From positions 997,001-1,061,000 of the forward strand of contig NC_092675.1 of NCBI RefSeq assembly GCF_964355755.1: a DNA stretch of 64,000 bases, read 5' to 3'. Below the pieces are notes generated by a model. The model saw only the letters and a list, made by a program, of their open reading frames with translations, did not search any database and was not told the origin of the DNA. Position numbers and translations under genes: made by a program. Shown piece by piece: positions 25,201 through 33,348 of this stretch; positions within the stretch are counted from its first letter, which is position 1; the number at the start of each line of letters is the position of its first letter. Source of the stretch: Antedon mediterranea. Taxonomy: Eukaryota; Echinodermata; Crinoidea; Comatulida; Antedonidae.

Positions 25201-27370
25201 TCTAATGGATGTCCATCTTGAAAAATACCCGCCACAAAAATGCGAGGAGGCCTCGCATTTTCCTATCTCCTCCTACGATAATTGTTTTTAATAGCTGAAA
25301 ACCGGTTGAACAGCTAGAGTACAGCATCATAATGTTGAAGACAGGCCGATTTTCTTTAAAAAATACTATTTTGATAGATTTAATATACGTTTATACAAAT
25401 GTATTGATTTGCGATGAATGGAACATCCCAATCTCTCAGTCTGCCAGAGTTTGGTTTAACATACGGTAGGTAAATATATGGGCCCTTTGAGAATAAACTT
25501 GCAATACTTTGACAATACTGTAAATACCTATTAACTATTGTTGGTCCTCATTTGAATCGAACATAATCTAATAGTACGAACATTCACAGTAAGATTCTTA
25601 CTGTGAATGTTCGTACTGTTAGATTTAATATAAAAATATATACAAATAAACTTTATTACTGAGATTGTGGATAGGCTCTACTGTTAGATATATAAACACA
25701 TTATTATATACAAATAAACTTTATACTGACAGTTCCTTCTCAACGTTTGTATTAATTAATAATTACCAAAAATATAAACGTCGTAGTGGTGTATCGTGAC
25801 ATGTACTTTAATATATCAATCGAATATGACAGTGACAGTTTTAACAAAGTATTATTTATTAAATCACAAATGCTTTACTGTATTTAGAGGTATAGTATTC
25901 ATAGGCCTATAGTAAAATATGAAAAAATATTTCGTTACTTAGTGGATAAAGAATATATTTAAAAATTGTTCCTCTTTGTACCTATCCGCTTTCCCATCCC
26001 TAATGTTACATACAAAACACAAATTGGGTTTCTTTAAATGAGTCCAAATCAAAAATTTGGACTCATTTTGATAAGTTTCTCCTTCGGAAGTAATTCCCAG
26101 GGTGCTAATTTTAGTTGACTACATAAATCATCGTGTCTATTTATTCGTTTCTGTAAACGACAATGTATTATAGTCCTGCGGTACGTACATTTGAAATCGC
26201 CAGTTTTGCTACGCTGAAATTACTGTGTATTCGAGAACCATCTGTGGGCACGACCTAGATGGTACGCGAGGGAAGCGAGCGTACCATCTAGTTTATTTAA
26301 TTTCATTTGAGATAAAATAGTGTTTATAAAGTAATAAAATATATCTATACATATACATTCTCATAAGTTACATACACACATTAATAAATAATGCATGATT
26401 ATGGGATGACATATAATGTATTAAATTACCATGATGTATTAAACTGCAATGAAACAAAATCTATTCAGTTGAGTTTTTTGCTGTCAAAAGTGGAAGAGAG
26501 AGAGAGGGGGGGGGGGGATATATTCAAAGTAATTTTCATTTATAATTAAAAGTGTTATGTGATAAAGTATAAGCAGTGATAGCCACTTGACATTATTTAG
26601 TTGCAAGAGGGAACCAAGCAACTATTATCATTCGTTGGGCGCATTAATTGATGGTCTAGTTTGGAAAAATCTCTTTAGTAGTATTTGGTCTAGCATTTTA
26701 TAGCATCCTGGGGCTGGGCTGGAATGTATTTCTCCGCGGAAATGTCATACTAAGCATATTCTTCTCCCTATCAACAGTACAAATACAATAGAATAGGCTT
26801 AACGCTGTTCTTTTACTACAGTAATGATTGATATTATTCTTATTTTAATCAATATTTTGTACGAGAACTGCAAACCATACTATACAACCAGCACAGGAGT
26901 CACTCCTCGACCATTGCTCTGGTGGTAGAACAGGTCTTTGCGGATAAAGACTTAAAACTGAAGATCCAGTGTACACGTGTGACTCATGTAATATAATGTA
27001 CTTTAAAGGACCCAGTTCATCTTTCGGAAGAGTAGGGGGATTACCCGGCCCCGGTGTACTGGTCAGCCCCGTCGTTGTGGACAGCTCAGTTAGGCTGAAA
27101 GACACAGGTTATTCCACCACCGCATTTAATATTTATGAAATACAATCTTAAATGTCATAAGCATGTTTCTTTGATATAATCGATGTAAGTAGTAGTGATA
27201 TCGGTGGCTTCTTGAAGGTTCAACTTGTAATGTATTTTCTGGTAATTATTTTTAAACCCTCCATCCATCCTACAAAATGGTACAAGTAAATTGTAATGAA
27301 AAAAAAACTTACCATAGGAAAAACCACAAAATATTGATAACAAAACGCAGGTTTTGATTTGAAAGGTCAT
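8229..27370 (-). CDS. Kinase-less Tie-like receptor, long-stalk paralogue (gene A)
   Basis: Exons, 5' to 3': 27313-27370, 24236-24577, 23652-23903, 23009-23140, 20294-20437, 19575-19709, 19346-19492, 18638-18925, 16033-16356, 15695-15765, 14906-15131, 14147-14449, 13561-13869, 12105-12422, 11572-11865, 10483-10758, 9753-10070, 9223-9347, 8957-8989, 8229-8363 = 4230 bp, 1409 aa. Ectodomain exons are almost all phase 1-1, one module each. Order: signal peptide (KTCVLLSIFCGFSYG); Ig-like; Ig with YECYL; four EGF-like (such as CVCPPGFKGQDC); Ig (TCIVQANP...FKCQV); eight FN3 (the second split by a phase-0 intron); TM (SFVVGMMFVGVLIGIALTLF); tail LQEYATY...TTYQELQI...QVYVNVSAK, then stop. Ig-Ig-EGF-Ig-FN3-TM is the Tie1/Tie2 order, but there is no kinase. 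Inferred role: cell-surface ligand receptor signalling through SH2 proteins, or a decoy. Oddities: a GC donor after the third Ig and a decayed mini-exon at 9111-9122. Orthology to Tie is by architecture only. Confidence 0.85.
8462..8799 (-). mobile_element. tRNA-derived SINE
   Basis: On the minus strand the head contains a perfect A box, TGGCCGAGCGG (8780-8790), followed by GTTAAGGC and about 55 bases later a B-box-like GGTTCGAGGCC (8714-8724), as in a Leu/Ser-type tRNA. A tRNA-unrelated body follows, with CCAGTGTACAC, TACTTTAAAG, CCCAGTTCAT and AGAGTAGGGGG. The same body recurs on the plus strand at about 26905-27110. It sits in the last intron of gene A and is absent from the corresponding intron of gene B, so it inserted after the duplication or was lost in B. 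Confidence 0.8.
9111..9122 (-). pseudogene. Decayed cytoplasmic mini-exon of gene A
   Basis: In gene B a 33-bp phase-0 exon (35162-35194) encodes ILKSRDDKRLE. At the equivalent place in gene A the acceptor (TTTTTAAG) and a donor (GTAAGAC) survive but only 12 bases remain between them, ATACTCAAATAA, ending in an in-frame TAA. If included, the tail would stop right after the membrane with ILK. Because both flanks are phase 0, skipping keeps the frame, so I left it out of the model. Confidence 0.75.
10838..11353. mobile_element. MITE with GTATTGTCCC termini, copy 1
   Basis: About 516 bp in an intron of gene A. It starts ATATGTATTGTCCC and ends GGGGACAATACATAT, an inverted repeat of about 15 bp. 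The same termini bound the element at 15226-15577. The interior is non-coding. The flanking TTAA is clear only on the right. Confidence 0.65.
12541..13338. mobile_element. Composite repeat with GTCGCGTGC termini and two GACA/GACC microsatellites
   Basis: It starts AACAAGGCC...AAGTCGCGTGC (12541-12571) and ends AGTCGCTTCCACGCGACT (13321-13338). Near each end lies TAGTGATACCGG, a GACA/GACC microsatellite (12592-12645 and 13236-13306) and GACATAGTGAACTATA. Between them is about 550 bp of CG-rich, non-coding sequence (GCGCGCGC, CGTACGCATGCG). The same end modules, directly joined, make short elements at 19906-20020, 38110-38214 and 50081-50285. This copy looks like the longer relative of those, or two short copies around unrelated DNA. 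Confidence 0.6.
15226..15577. mobile_element. MITE with TTAA ends and GTATTGTCCCC termini, copy 2
   Basis: 352 bp bounded by TTAAAGATGTATTGTCCC on the left and its exact inverse, GGGACAATACATCTTTAA, on the right (perfect inverted repeat of at least 18 bp). If TTAA is the duplicated target, this fits a piggyBac- or Kolobok-type MITE. If only TA is, a Tc1/mariner type. It is intronic in gene A between the two half-exons of FN3 domain 2 (15131-15695). Confidence 0.75.
16420..18406. mobile_element. TU-like fold-back transposon, complete copy with 8-bp target duplication
   Basis: 1987 bp flanked by CAGTAACT on both sides (16412-16419 and 18407-18414; the match is 9 bp if the preceding G is counted). 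The left arm (about 16430-16680) is a tandem array of 15-bp units GGACAACTACCCCCC and variants. The right arm (about 17745-18395) is the inverted array, GGTAGTTGTCC. An inner array of GGGTCTCCCTTTTCGTATA units (about 16790-17125) and about 600 bp of unique non-coding DNA lie between. The left boundary GGTTCTAGGACACC is also where homology begins in the copy at 63487. Sea urchin TU elements are known for long inverted repeats whose outer part is 15-bp tandem repeats and for 8-bp duplications, so I assign it there by structure. There is no transposase. It lies in the intron between Ig3 and FN3-1 of gene A. Confidence 0.85.
18632..18637 (-). other. Non-canonical GC splice donor (gene A)
   Basis: The exon ending ...TTTATG (Ig3) is followed on the minus strand by GCAAGT rather than GTAAGT. 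The paralogous exon of gene B (36738) is followed by GTAAGT. Apart from the T-to-C change the site matches the donor consensus strongly (ATG|GCAAGT), as usual for GC-AG introns. Confidence 0.8.
19906..20020. mobile_element. Short repeat with GTCGCGTGC termini and GACC microsatellite, copy in gene A
   Basis: It has AACAAGGCCATATACATG, then AGTCGCGTGC (19930-19939), a CCAA/CCGA microsatellite, GACATAGTGAGCTGTA and a terminal hairpin AGTCGCGT-TGC-ACGCGACT ending at 20020. AGTCGCGTGC and the final GCACGCGACT are exact inverted repeats. A degraded copy sits in the same intron of gene B (38110-38214), so the insertion predates the duplication. Confidence 0.75.
20582..22411 (+). mobile_element. 5'-truncated non-LTR retrotransposon (LINE) 3' end, interrupted
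   Basis: The coding part runs from about 20600 (VWGNTTELNKNILKRHQ, RAARIVTNN, LACLMYKCVYGLAP) to 20880 and resumes at 22123 (IPKYTLSKMNSSF, GAKIWNNLP, TSFKARYKSHFFS, stop at 22264-22266). This is the conserved C-terminal region of jockey/CR1/L2-type reverse transcriptases (VWGN, KRAARI, GLAP, WN.LP). A 3' UTR and an ATT microsatellite tail (22377-22411) follow. It lies in an intron of gene A, antisense to it. An in-frame stop marks the 5' truncation near 20590. A 1236-bp transposon splits it. It cannot be autonomous. Confidence 0.85.
20881..22116. mobile_element. DNA transposon (non-autonomous) nested in the LINE
   Basis: Termini CAGGGCATCA (20881-20890) and TGATGCCCTG (22107-22116) are a perfect 10-bp inverted repeat. 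GTAACA flanks both sides (20875-20880 and 22117-22122). Removing the element and one GTAACA rejoins the LINE frame exactly (NVT then IPK), which confirms the boundaries. The interior holds several GGAGAGCGA/GCTCTCC and GGAGCGC inverted motifs, a G-run (22003-22010) and no transposase. The CAGGG start is hAT-like, though hAT usually duplicates 8 bp; superfamily unresolved. Confidence 0.85.
22412..23008. other. Intronic sequence of gene A without recognised features
   Basis: AT-rich intron between the LINE tail and the first EGF exon. I see no exon, repeat array or element here. Part near 22900-23000 resembles sequence before the matching exon of gene B. Confidence 0.5.
23208..23247. repeat. 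Perfect 17-bp hairpin
   Basis: ATCAGGGAAGAGTGAAA (23208-23224), a 6-base loop, then its exact inverse (23231-23247). It is intronic in gene A and absent from the otherwise similar intron of gene B. The stem is shorter than a microRNA precursor and no further pairing is evident, so it is probably a snapback mutation or small element. Confidence 0.75.
25013..26010. repeat. About 1-kb duplicated repeat, copy in intron 1 of gene A
   Basis: It starts AATTTACGTAAGGGCAAAAT and ends with CCTATCCGCTTTCCCATCCC and TAATGTTACATA. It is nearly identical over its length to 28459-29484, with a further partial copy at 29485-29870 and an inverted 5' fragment at about 41760-41905. It contains a hairpin GCGAGG-AGG-CCTCGC and an inverted repeat at 25573-25617. 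No long open frame is present, so it is a non-coding interspersed or segmentally duplicated repeat of unknown class. Confidence 0.8.
25573..25617. repeat. 22-bp perfect inverted repeat with one-base spacer
   Basis: Arms at 25573-25594 and 25596-25617 (AGTACGAACATTCACAGTAA...) extend further with one mismatch to TAGATT/AATCTA. The copy at 29085-29105 carries only one arm, so the palindrome formed after the 1-kb repeat duplicated. Confidence 0.8.
26036..26068. repeat. 13-bp perfect hairpin
   Basis: AAATGAGTCCAAA, loop TCAAAAA, TTTGGACTCATTT. It is just beyond the end of the 1-kb repeat copy. No function is evident. Confidence 0.7.
26255..26291. repeat. Palindromic hairpin of a dispersed repeat, copy 1
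   Basis: CTAGATGGTACGC (26255-26267), loop, GCGTACCATCTAG (26279-26291): perfect 13-bp arms. The preceding bases (TATTCGAGAACCATCTGTG) and the hairpin recur at 30785-30848, so it is part of a dispersed element. Confidence 0.7.
26905..27110 (+). mobile_element. tRNA-derived SINE, head-truncated copy
   Basis: The plus strand shares the SINE body seen inverted at 8462-8799: CTCTGGTGGTAGAACAGG, GATCCAGTGTACAC, TGTACTTTAAAG, CCCAGTTCAT, AGAGTAGGGGGATTACCC. The tRNA-like head is not recognisable here and the 3' tail differs, so it is a truncated or subfamily copy. It lies in intron 1 of gene A. Confidence 0.7.
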
Positions 27371-28458
27371 TTTTACATTGAATGCCTCTTGTGTGTCCTA
27401 CACACACTGTTGCCGATCTATTGGAAGCTAAAGATCCGCTAAAGATGCTCCGGAAATTTGGCCAAAGTAATGAATTTTGATATGTTTAAACTGGGAACCA
27501 AATAAGGAAAGCAAAAAGGCGTGGACATTCATAATCCAGTTAACATATTTGAATACAATTAATGTAAATAAAACAAAATTGAACAATATCATAACACTTG
27601 TTTTACTTTAATAAAAATGATTGAATAATTTTAATATTGAATATTTATTTTTATTGCTATGATTTCTTTTTATTTTTTTTTAATATTTATAAAGCGTCAT
27701 GTTATTGAATTTTTGCTGTTATGTTTGATGTGTTTGAAATAATAATAAATATCATTGTTTATAGCATAAATTTTGGAGGAAAGTAATAACTTTACTGAAA
27801 ATATATTATTATATTACATAGCCTTGTTCAATATTATGTACAAAGTAAGGCCTATGCAGCAATATTGCTTCCTTGTTAAACCTACATAAAGTAGGTATAA
27901 TATTTTACTAAACCGGAAAATTAAAGGGTCTGAGAGTACCCAGGTCCTTCACTTAAAAGTCTCAATGATAAGTTGCCTTACCTCGATATGTAACACGACA
28001 CACATGCACAGTTTTAAGTGGAAGAAGCCACGCAAGACCTGGACCAAAAACAAAGTATAGTGATCGTTATGTGGCTAGTCAGATGCAATAACAATAACAA
28101 ATGGTGTTCAATATTTTTTATATTGCTTAGCTGAAAGAATATTTCCTGTATTGTTTGATTTCAACTAACTTTCTGATCGCTTCTTGGATCGGAAAGTTTT
28201 TAAAAATATCTTTTATTTAAAGCATTATTGCTGGCGCATAATGTCGCATTGCATTGCACTATTGTTTACTGGCATTCGTGCTTATTTACATATCAGGTGA
28301 AGTATTGAATAGGCTGCGAGGGCGTTGTTTTAACAGAAGCATAGTTGTTGTCGAATAAGGCATGTTATCGTTTTATTTCTTTAAGATAAGATGTGAATTG
28401 TTGACGATACTATGAGTAGTTAACTTGATATAGTTCTAACAGTGATGTATTTATTACA
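27371..28458. other. Upstream region of gene A
   Basis: AT-rich sequence 5' of the signal-peptide exon on the minus strand. It should contain the promoter and 5' UTR of gene A. I see no TATA box or binding site strong enough to call, no exon and no clear transposon. Confidence 0.5.
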
Positions 28459-29870
28459 AAATTTACGTAAGGGCAAAATTCGGTAAATCGCGCCTTACTT
28501 CTAGAATTTTCACTCGATGGTATGTAAAGTTGGTTCGTACTTTCGGTACTGATTTTAACCACCTGATGTAACCCTGTTTACTAATTAAATTGAGTTAGAT
28601 AATTAGTTATTGACGATTAAAACGAATTTAGGTTCAACGATTTGCCCCAAATAGGGGTGTTTTCCGATCGTGGTATACACTGTCTAATGGATGTCCATCT
28701 TGAAAAATACCCGCCAAAAAAATGCGAGGAGGCTTCGCATTTTTCTATCTCCTCCTACGATAATTGTTTTTAATAGCTGAAAACCGGTTGAACAGCTAGA
28801 GTACACCATCATAATGTTGAAGACAGGCCGATTTTCTTTAAAAAATACTATTTTGATAGATTTAATATACGATTATACAAATGTATTGATTTGCGATGAA
28901 TGGAACATCCCAATCTCTCAGTCTGCCAGAGTTTGGTTTAACACAAGTACTGTAGGTAAATTTATGAGCCCTTGGTTTAACACATACGGTAGGTAAATAT
29001 ATGGGCCCTTTGAGAATAAACTTGCAATACTTTGACAATACTGTAAATACCTATTAACTATTTTTCATTTGAATCGAACATTTCTTACTGTGAATGTTCG
29101 TACTGTTAGATGTAATATAAAAATATATACAAATAAACTTTATTACTGAGACTGTGGATAGGCTCTACTGTTAGATATACAAATAAACTTTATACTGACA
29201 GTTCCTTCTCAACGTTTGTATTAATTAATAATTACCAAAAATATAAACGTCGTAGTGGTGTATCGTGACATGTACTTTAATATTTCAATCGATTATGACA
29301 GTGACAGTTTTAACAAAGTATTAAATCGCAAATGTTTTAGGCCTACTGTATTTAGAGGTATATTATTTATAGGCCTATAAAACATGAACAAAATATTTCG
29401 TTACTCAGTGGATAAAGAATATATTTAAAAATTGTTCCTCTTTGTACCTATCCGCTTTCCCATCCCTCAACCCTAATGTTACATAGCGAGGAGGCTTCGC
29501 ATTTTCCTATCTCCTCCTACGATAATTGTTTTTAATAGCTGAAAACCGGTTGAACAGCTAGAGTACACCATCATAATGTTGAAGACAGGCCGATTTTCTT
29601 TAAAAAATACTATTTTGATAGATTGCTAGAGTACACCATCATAATGTTGAAGACAGGCCGATTTTCTTTAAAAAAATACTATTTTGATAGATTTAATATA
29701 CGATTATACAAATGTATTGATTTGCGATGAATGGAACATCCCAATCTCTCTCAGTCTGCCAGAGTTTGGTTTAACACAAGTACTGTAGGTAAATTTATGA
29801 GCCCTTGGTTTAACACATACGGTAGGTAAATATATGGGCCCTTTGAGAATAAACTTGCAATAGGTTCGGA
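28459..29870. repeat. About 1-kb duplicated repeat, second copy plus partial third copy
   Basis: 28459-29484 repeats 25013-26010 with small indels: an extra TTAGATAATTAGTTATTG stretch, and a tandem duplication around GGTTTAACACA...GGTAGGTAAAT. From 29485 a second, shorter run begins at GCGAGGAGGCTTCGC, itself containing a tandem duplication of about 68 bp (GCTAGAGTACACCATCATAA twice) and ending near 29870. It lies between genes A and B. Confidence 0.8.
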
Positions 29871-31142
29871 AAATGTTAAAAACCAATTTCTATTATTTGA
29901 ATCGGTAAACAGTTTCCATTTATTATACATTGATAATGAAACATGAAATATTCCTATTTATGTCCCTCGAGGTTCATTACAATTTATATTTAGTAGTCCC
30001 ACGGACTTCATCTTAGCCACTCCCCCGAGTGCTAAGGCCAAATTTATGATACCCTACTTTCTATGTAAGTTTATGTGCTTATAAATTAAGACTCATGTAA
30101 ACAGCTTGATTACATCATTTTACAGACAAACGAAACTTTTTTAAACCTAGTGTTTCAATAACTGAGTATAATACTGTATACGTTTTCATAAGTAAGCGCA
30201 TATACATTTTCGTGTTTTCATTGACGAGATTGTAATAGTAACTTCAGTAACTATTACAGTACTTATTTATTATACGACACAAGACAATTGTATCTGACAG
30301 GTACGTACATTATTCTAAAAAATAAGTCTAGATAGATCCCTTAGGCGTCATAAATCACAGGCCAACAAATCAGTACTCATGACAGAAATTCGACCCAGTT
30401 TGGTTCACAAAAATGTTTACAGGAATTTCAACACCACAACCGATGATTTTTTAGGTAGACTACAGTTTAATTTTTCACTGAATAGAAGCTTGCATTTCCG
30501 ATTTCCATTTCGCAGAATGTCTAGGTCTATTTATTTAGTTTGGTTCTTATAATATATAAATACAATCAACGTTATTACTGCGGTTCCATCACCACCACCA
30601 CGTGCCGCCCAATTCCCGTACATACATTTCCATTTCTCCCTAATTTCTTTAATCCACATAAATTAATTGTCCTTTATGGAATCCAGTATTGGTTTTGTTG
30701 TCTCTATTTCTGAATACCCCAATTAGGGGGACACTTCCGTTTTTGTTTAGTGTCCCAAAAAAGTCCCCGTCCGTGGATTCTACTGTATTCGAGAACCATC
30801 TGTGAGCACCCCTAGATGGTACGCGAGCGAAGCGAGCGTGCCATCTAGTTTATTACAATGAATGAATTACTTAGTCTTTATATCGTTCATTTGTAACAAC
30901 GACTATGATAATTCAAGTTCAAGTTAAAAAAACATTTATTTATTCAATAATGGCATAATAGTATTGTACAGTAAAACATAGGTGTGTATTTAAATGAACA
31001 TGTTAATAAACTATCATTTGGGGTCTTCTCTAGAAGAAATCAAGTTTCTTGTCTTGAGAAAGACCCCAGAAACAATACACATACATATAAACTAATACAA
31101 TTTTCTCTTATTCTGCTTCTCTATGTGCCTACAAACGAAACA
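29871..31142. other. Intergenic DNA between genes A and B
   Basis: No gene recognised. It includes the hairpin at 30812-30848, preceded by a short element with GGGGGACACTTCC and GTGTCCC-type inverted words (30720-30785). The rest is AT-rich unique-looking sequence. Confidence 0.5.
30812..30848. repeat. Palindromic hairpin of a dispersed repeat, copy 2
   Basis: CTAGATGGTACGC (30812-30824) and GCGTGCCATCTAG (30836-30848), one mismatch. Same flank (TATTCGAGAACCATCTGTG) and AGCGAAGCGAGC-type loop as the copy at 26255. Confidence 0.7.
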
Positions 31143-31144
31143 TA

Positions 31145-31995
31145 TGGAACGCCGTTTACGCAACATTTCAATGATATGAATTTTATGACGCGATATGTGA
31201 ATGAAATGCATCGATATGAATTGAATGGCGCGATATATGAATGAAATGTTTTGAATTGAATGCTTTGAATTGAATGTTTTGAATGAAATGTTTTGAATGA
31301 AATGTTTTGAATGAAATGTTTTGAATAAATTGTTTTGAATGCAATGTTTTGAATGAAATGTTTTGAATGAAATGTTTTGAATTAAATGTTTTAAATGAAA
31401 TGTGTTGAATGAAATGTTTGAATTGAATTGAAAAGTCAAACTATTGGTGGCGTATGTCATTCTCGCTCGTGATTTTTTTCTCAAGCTCTTAGGCCTAAGC
31501 GTGGGTACCCTCATCTCCTTTCCACGCTGCCTTTACAGAGAATCCTAACAGACCTGGGTTCGGAAATATGTATTCCAATGTTTCAGATCTGTTAGGTTTC
31601 TCTGTAAAGGATCCATATTGATGACAGCGTGGAAAGGAGATGAGGGTACCCAGGCTTAGGCCTAAGAGGTTAAAACAAAATCGCGAGCGGGAATGACATA
31701 CGCCGCCAATAGTTTGACTTTTCAATTCAATTCAAACATTTCATTCAAAACATTTCATTCAAAACATTTCGTTCAAAACATTTCATTCAAAACATTTTAT
31801 TCAAAACATTCAATTCAAAACATTTCATTCAAAACATTTCATTCAAAACATTTCATTCAAAACATTCAATTCAAAGCTTTCAATTCAAAACATTTCATTC
31901 ATATATCGCGCCATTCAATTTCATATCGATGCATTTCATTCACATATCGCGTCATAAAATTCATATCATCAAAATGTTGCGTAAACGGCGTTCCA
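31145..31995. mobile_element. 851-bp fold-back (snapback) element with TA target duplication
   Basis: It starts TGGAACGCCGTTTACGCAAC and ends with the exact inverse, each flanked by TA (31143-31144 and 31996-31997). The two arms of about 400 bp are inverted copies almost throughout. Each has a TTTTGAATGAAATG-type minisatellite, then CTATTGGTGGCGTATGTCAT, then TTAGGCCTAAG and GGTACCCTCATCTCCTTTCC. They meet in a small loop near 31575. There is no coding content; the long frames here are the minisatellite read through. The TA duplication suggests a Tc1/mariner-type MITE or fold-back element. Confidence 0.85.
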
Positions 31996-32004
31996 TAGAA
32001 ACAT

Positions 32005-33348
32005 ACGTGTCGTTATCAATGAATTATTAAGCTCTTTGACACACAGCTTTGTCCTTGGATGACTTACCGTATTGAAGTTTAAAGTACATTGCTTGAATTT
32101 GGTGTTATGGATCTGGTATTAAACTCGTTATTTTTCTTATTAATTATAGTGAAGTGATCATATTATGGTATATTAAATCTTCTGATTGTTTTCATTGTTG
32201 TTCAATGGAATTGTCAAAATATTGAAACAATATGATACAAATTGATATTATATTGTATGCTGTTGTATTATATAGGGGGTTTTCTGCCGAGTAACAAGAG
32301 ATAAAAATAAATGTTCAGATCAGTGAGTAAACACAACCTCATCTTTGTATATCGCTCTGTTGCATGTGATATCTGTTCTCGTACACCAGCAATGGTCCAA
32401 ACCAATCAAAATATGTTGAGGGATTCCCGCCATTATCATGATCGAATTATCAAAACGTAGGTTTGCCTATGTTATGAACATTAGTCGGATGGCGTGTGTA
32501 CATTTAGGCCTATAAGGGAAACAAAAGTAGTACTTGTATTGAACAGACATTACAAGTATGAACGCCAAATTATGTAACACAATCATAAGCTCAACATAGT
32601 CTGACAAAAAATGGTATAAGTAGTGACATGTTGGCATATATGGGCATATTCACATTTGTTGTCGCATGCAGCTTTAAACGGTTGAATCAGAGGCCCTTGA
32701 TCTCATACAATTATACTACTATCTATTACGCACACGTCAAATACAAGTGTACTGTATAAAACAATATATATCTATTCATTGATTAATAATAAATTTAATT
32801 GTTATTCTTTGTTTGAAAGACTAAGTAAAAACATATCTTTAAAAAAGGAAAACGTGAAGCGCACATAATCTACTGCATTATTATGATTAAACATTATAAT
32901 ACTTGGTGATACTTTGTAGGGACCACAGATCTACTAATCATTTTGACAAACTTAAATACATTATATATTTAGCTCTACCATACGTTACCTCTTAATGATC
33001 TGACACGTTATAAGATACAATAATATGGCCATGGTATAACATTAGAGACTAAAAATAAATAGATAATTAAAATTATCCGTGTAGGCCTACTTAGTATCAA
33101 GAACAAATTACGTCAGAGTTGGGACAAATACCTGATCAACAATAATATACAGCTAATCGTACAAGCAAACAACATAGTACGGTATATAATCTAAGAGGAA
33201 TACATTGCTCATAATCAAAACAAAAACCAGTTTGCTTGATTTCCGCCATGATTTAACTAACTAATAATTGGAAAATCGTATAGTGAATTTACAGTGGAGA
33301 CTATATATTATAATGCATCATTTATAATGCAATTGGGGCTGGGATAAT
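32005..33348. other. Intergenic DNA 3' of gene B
   Basis: No gene seen. The last ~220 bases (33140-33348) match the 3' flank of gene A and probably hold the 3' UTR and polyadenylation region of gene B on the minus strand. The rest is AT-rich unique-looking sequence. Confidence 0.5.

Noticed and set aside
31092-31998. Two open frames of 101 and 140 residues rich in KTFHSKHFIQN
   Set aside because: They are the inverted minisatellite arms of the fold-back element, not conserved protein.
32005-33348. Kinase domain exons downstream of gene B
   Set aside because: I searched the open frames for glycine loop, HRD and DFG motifs here and in 7684-8228 and found none.
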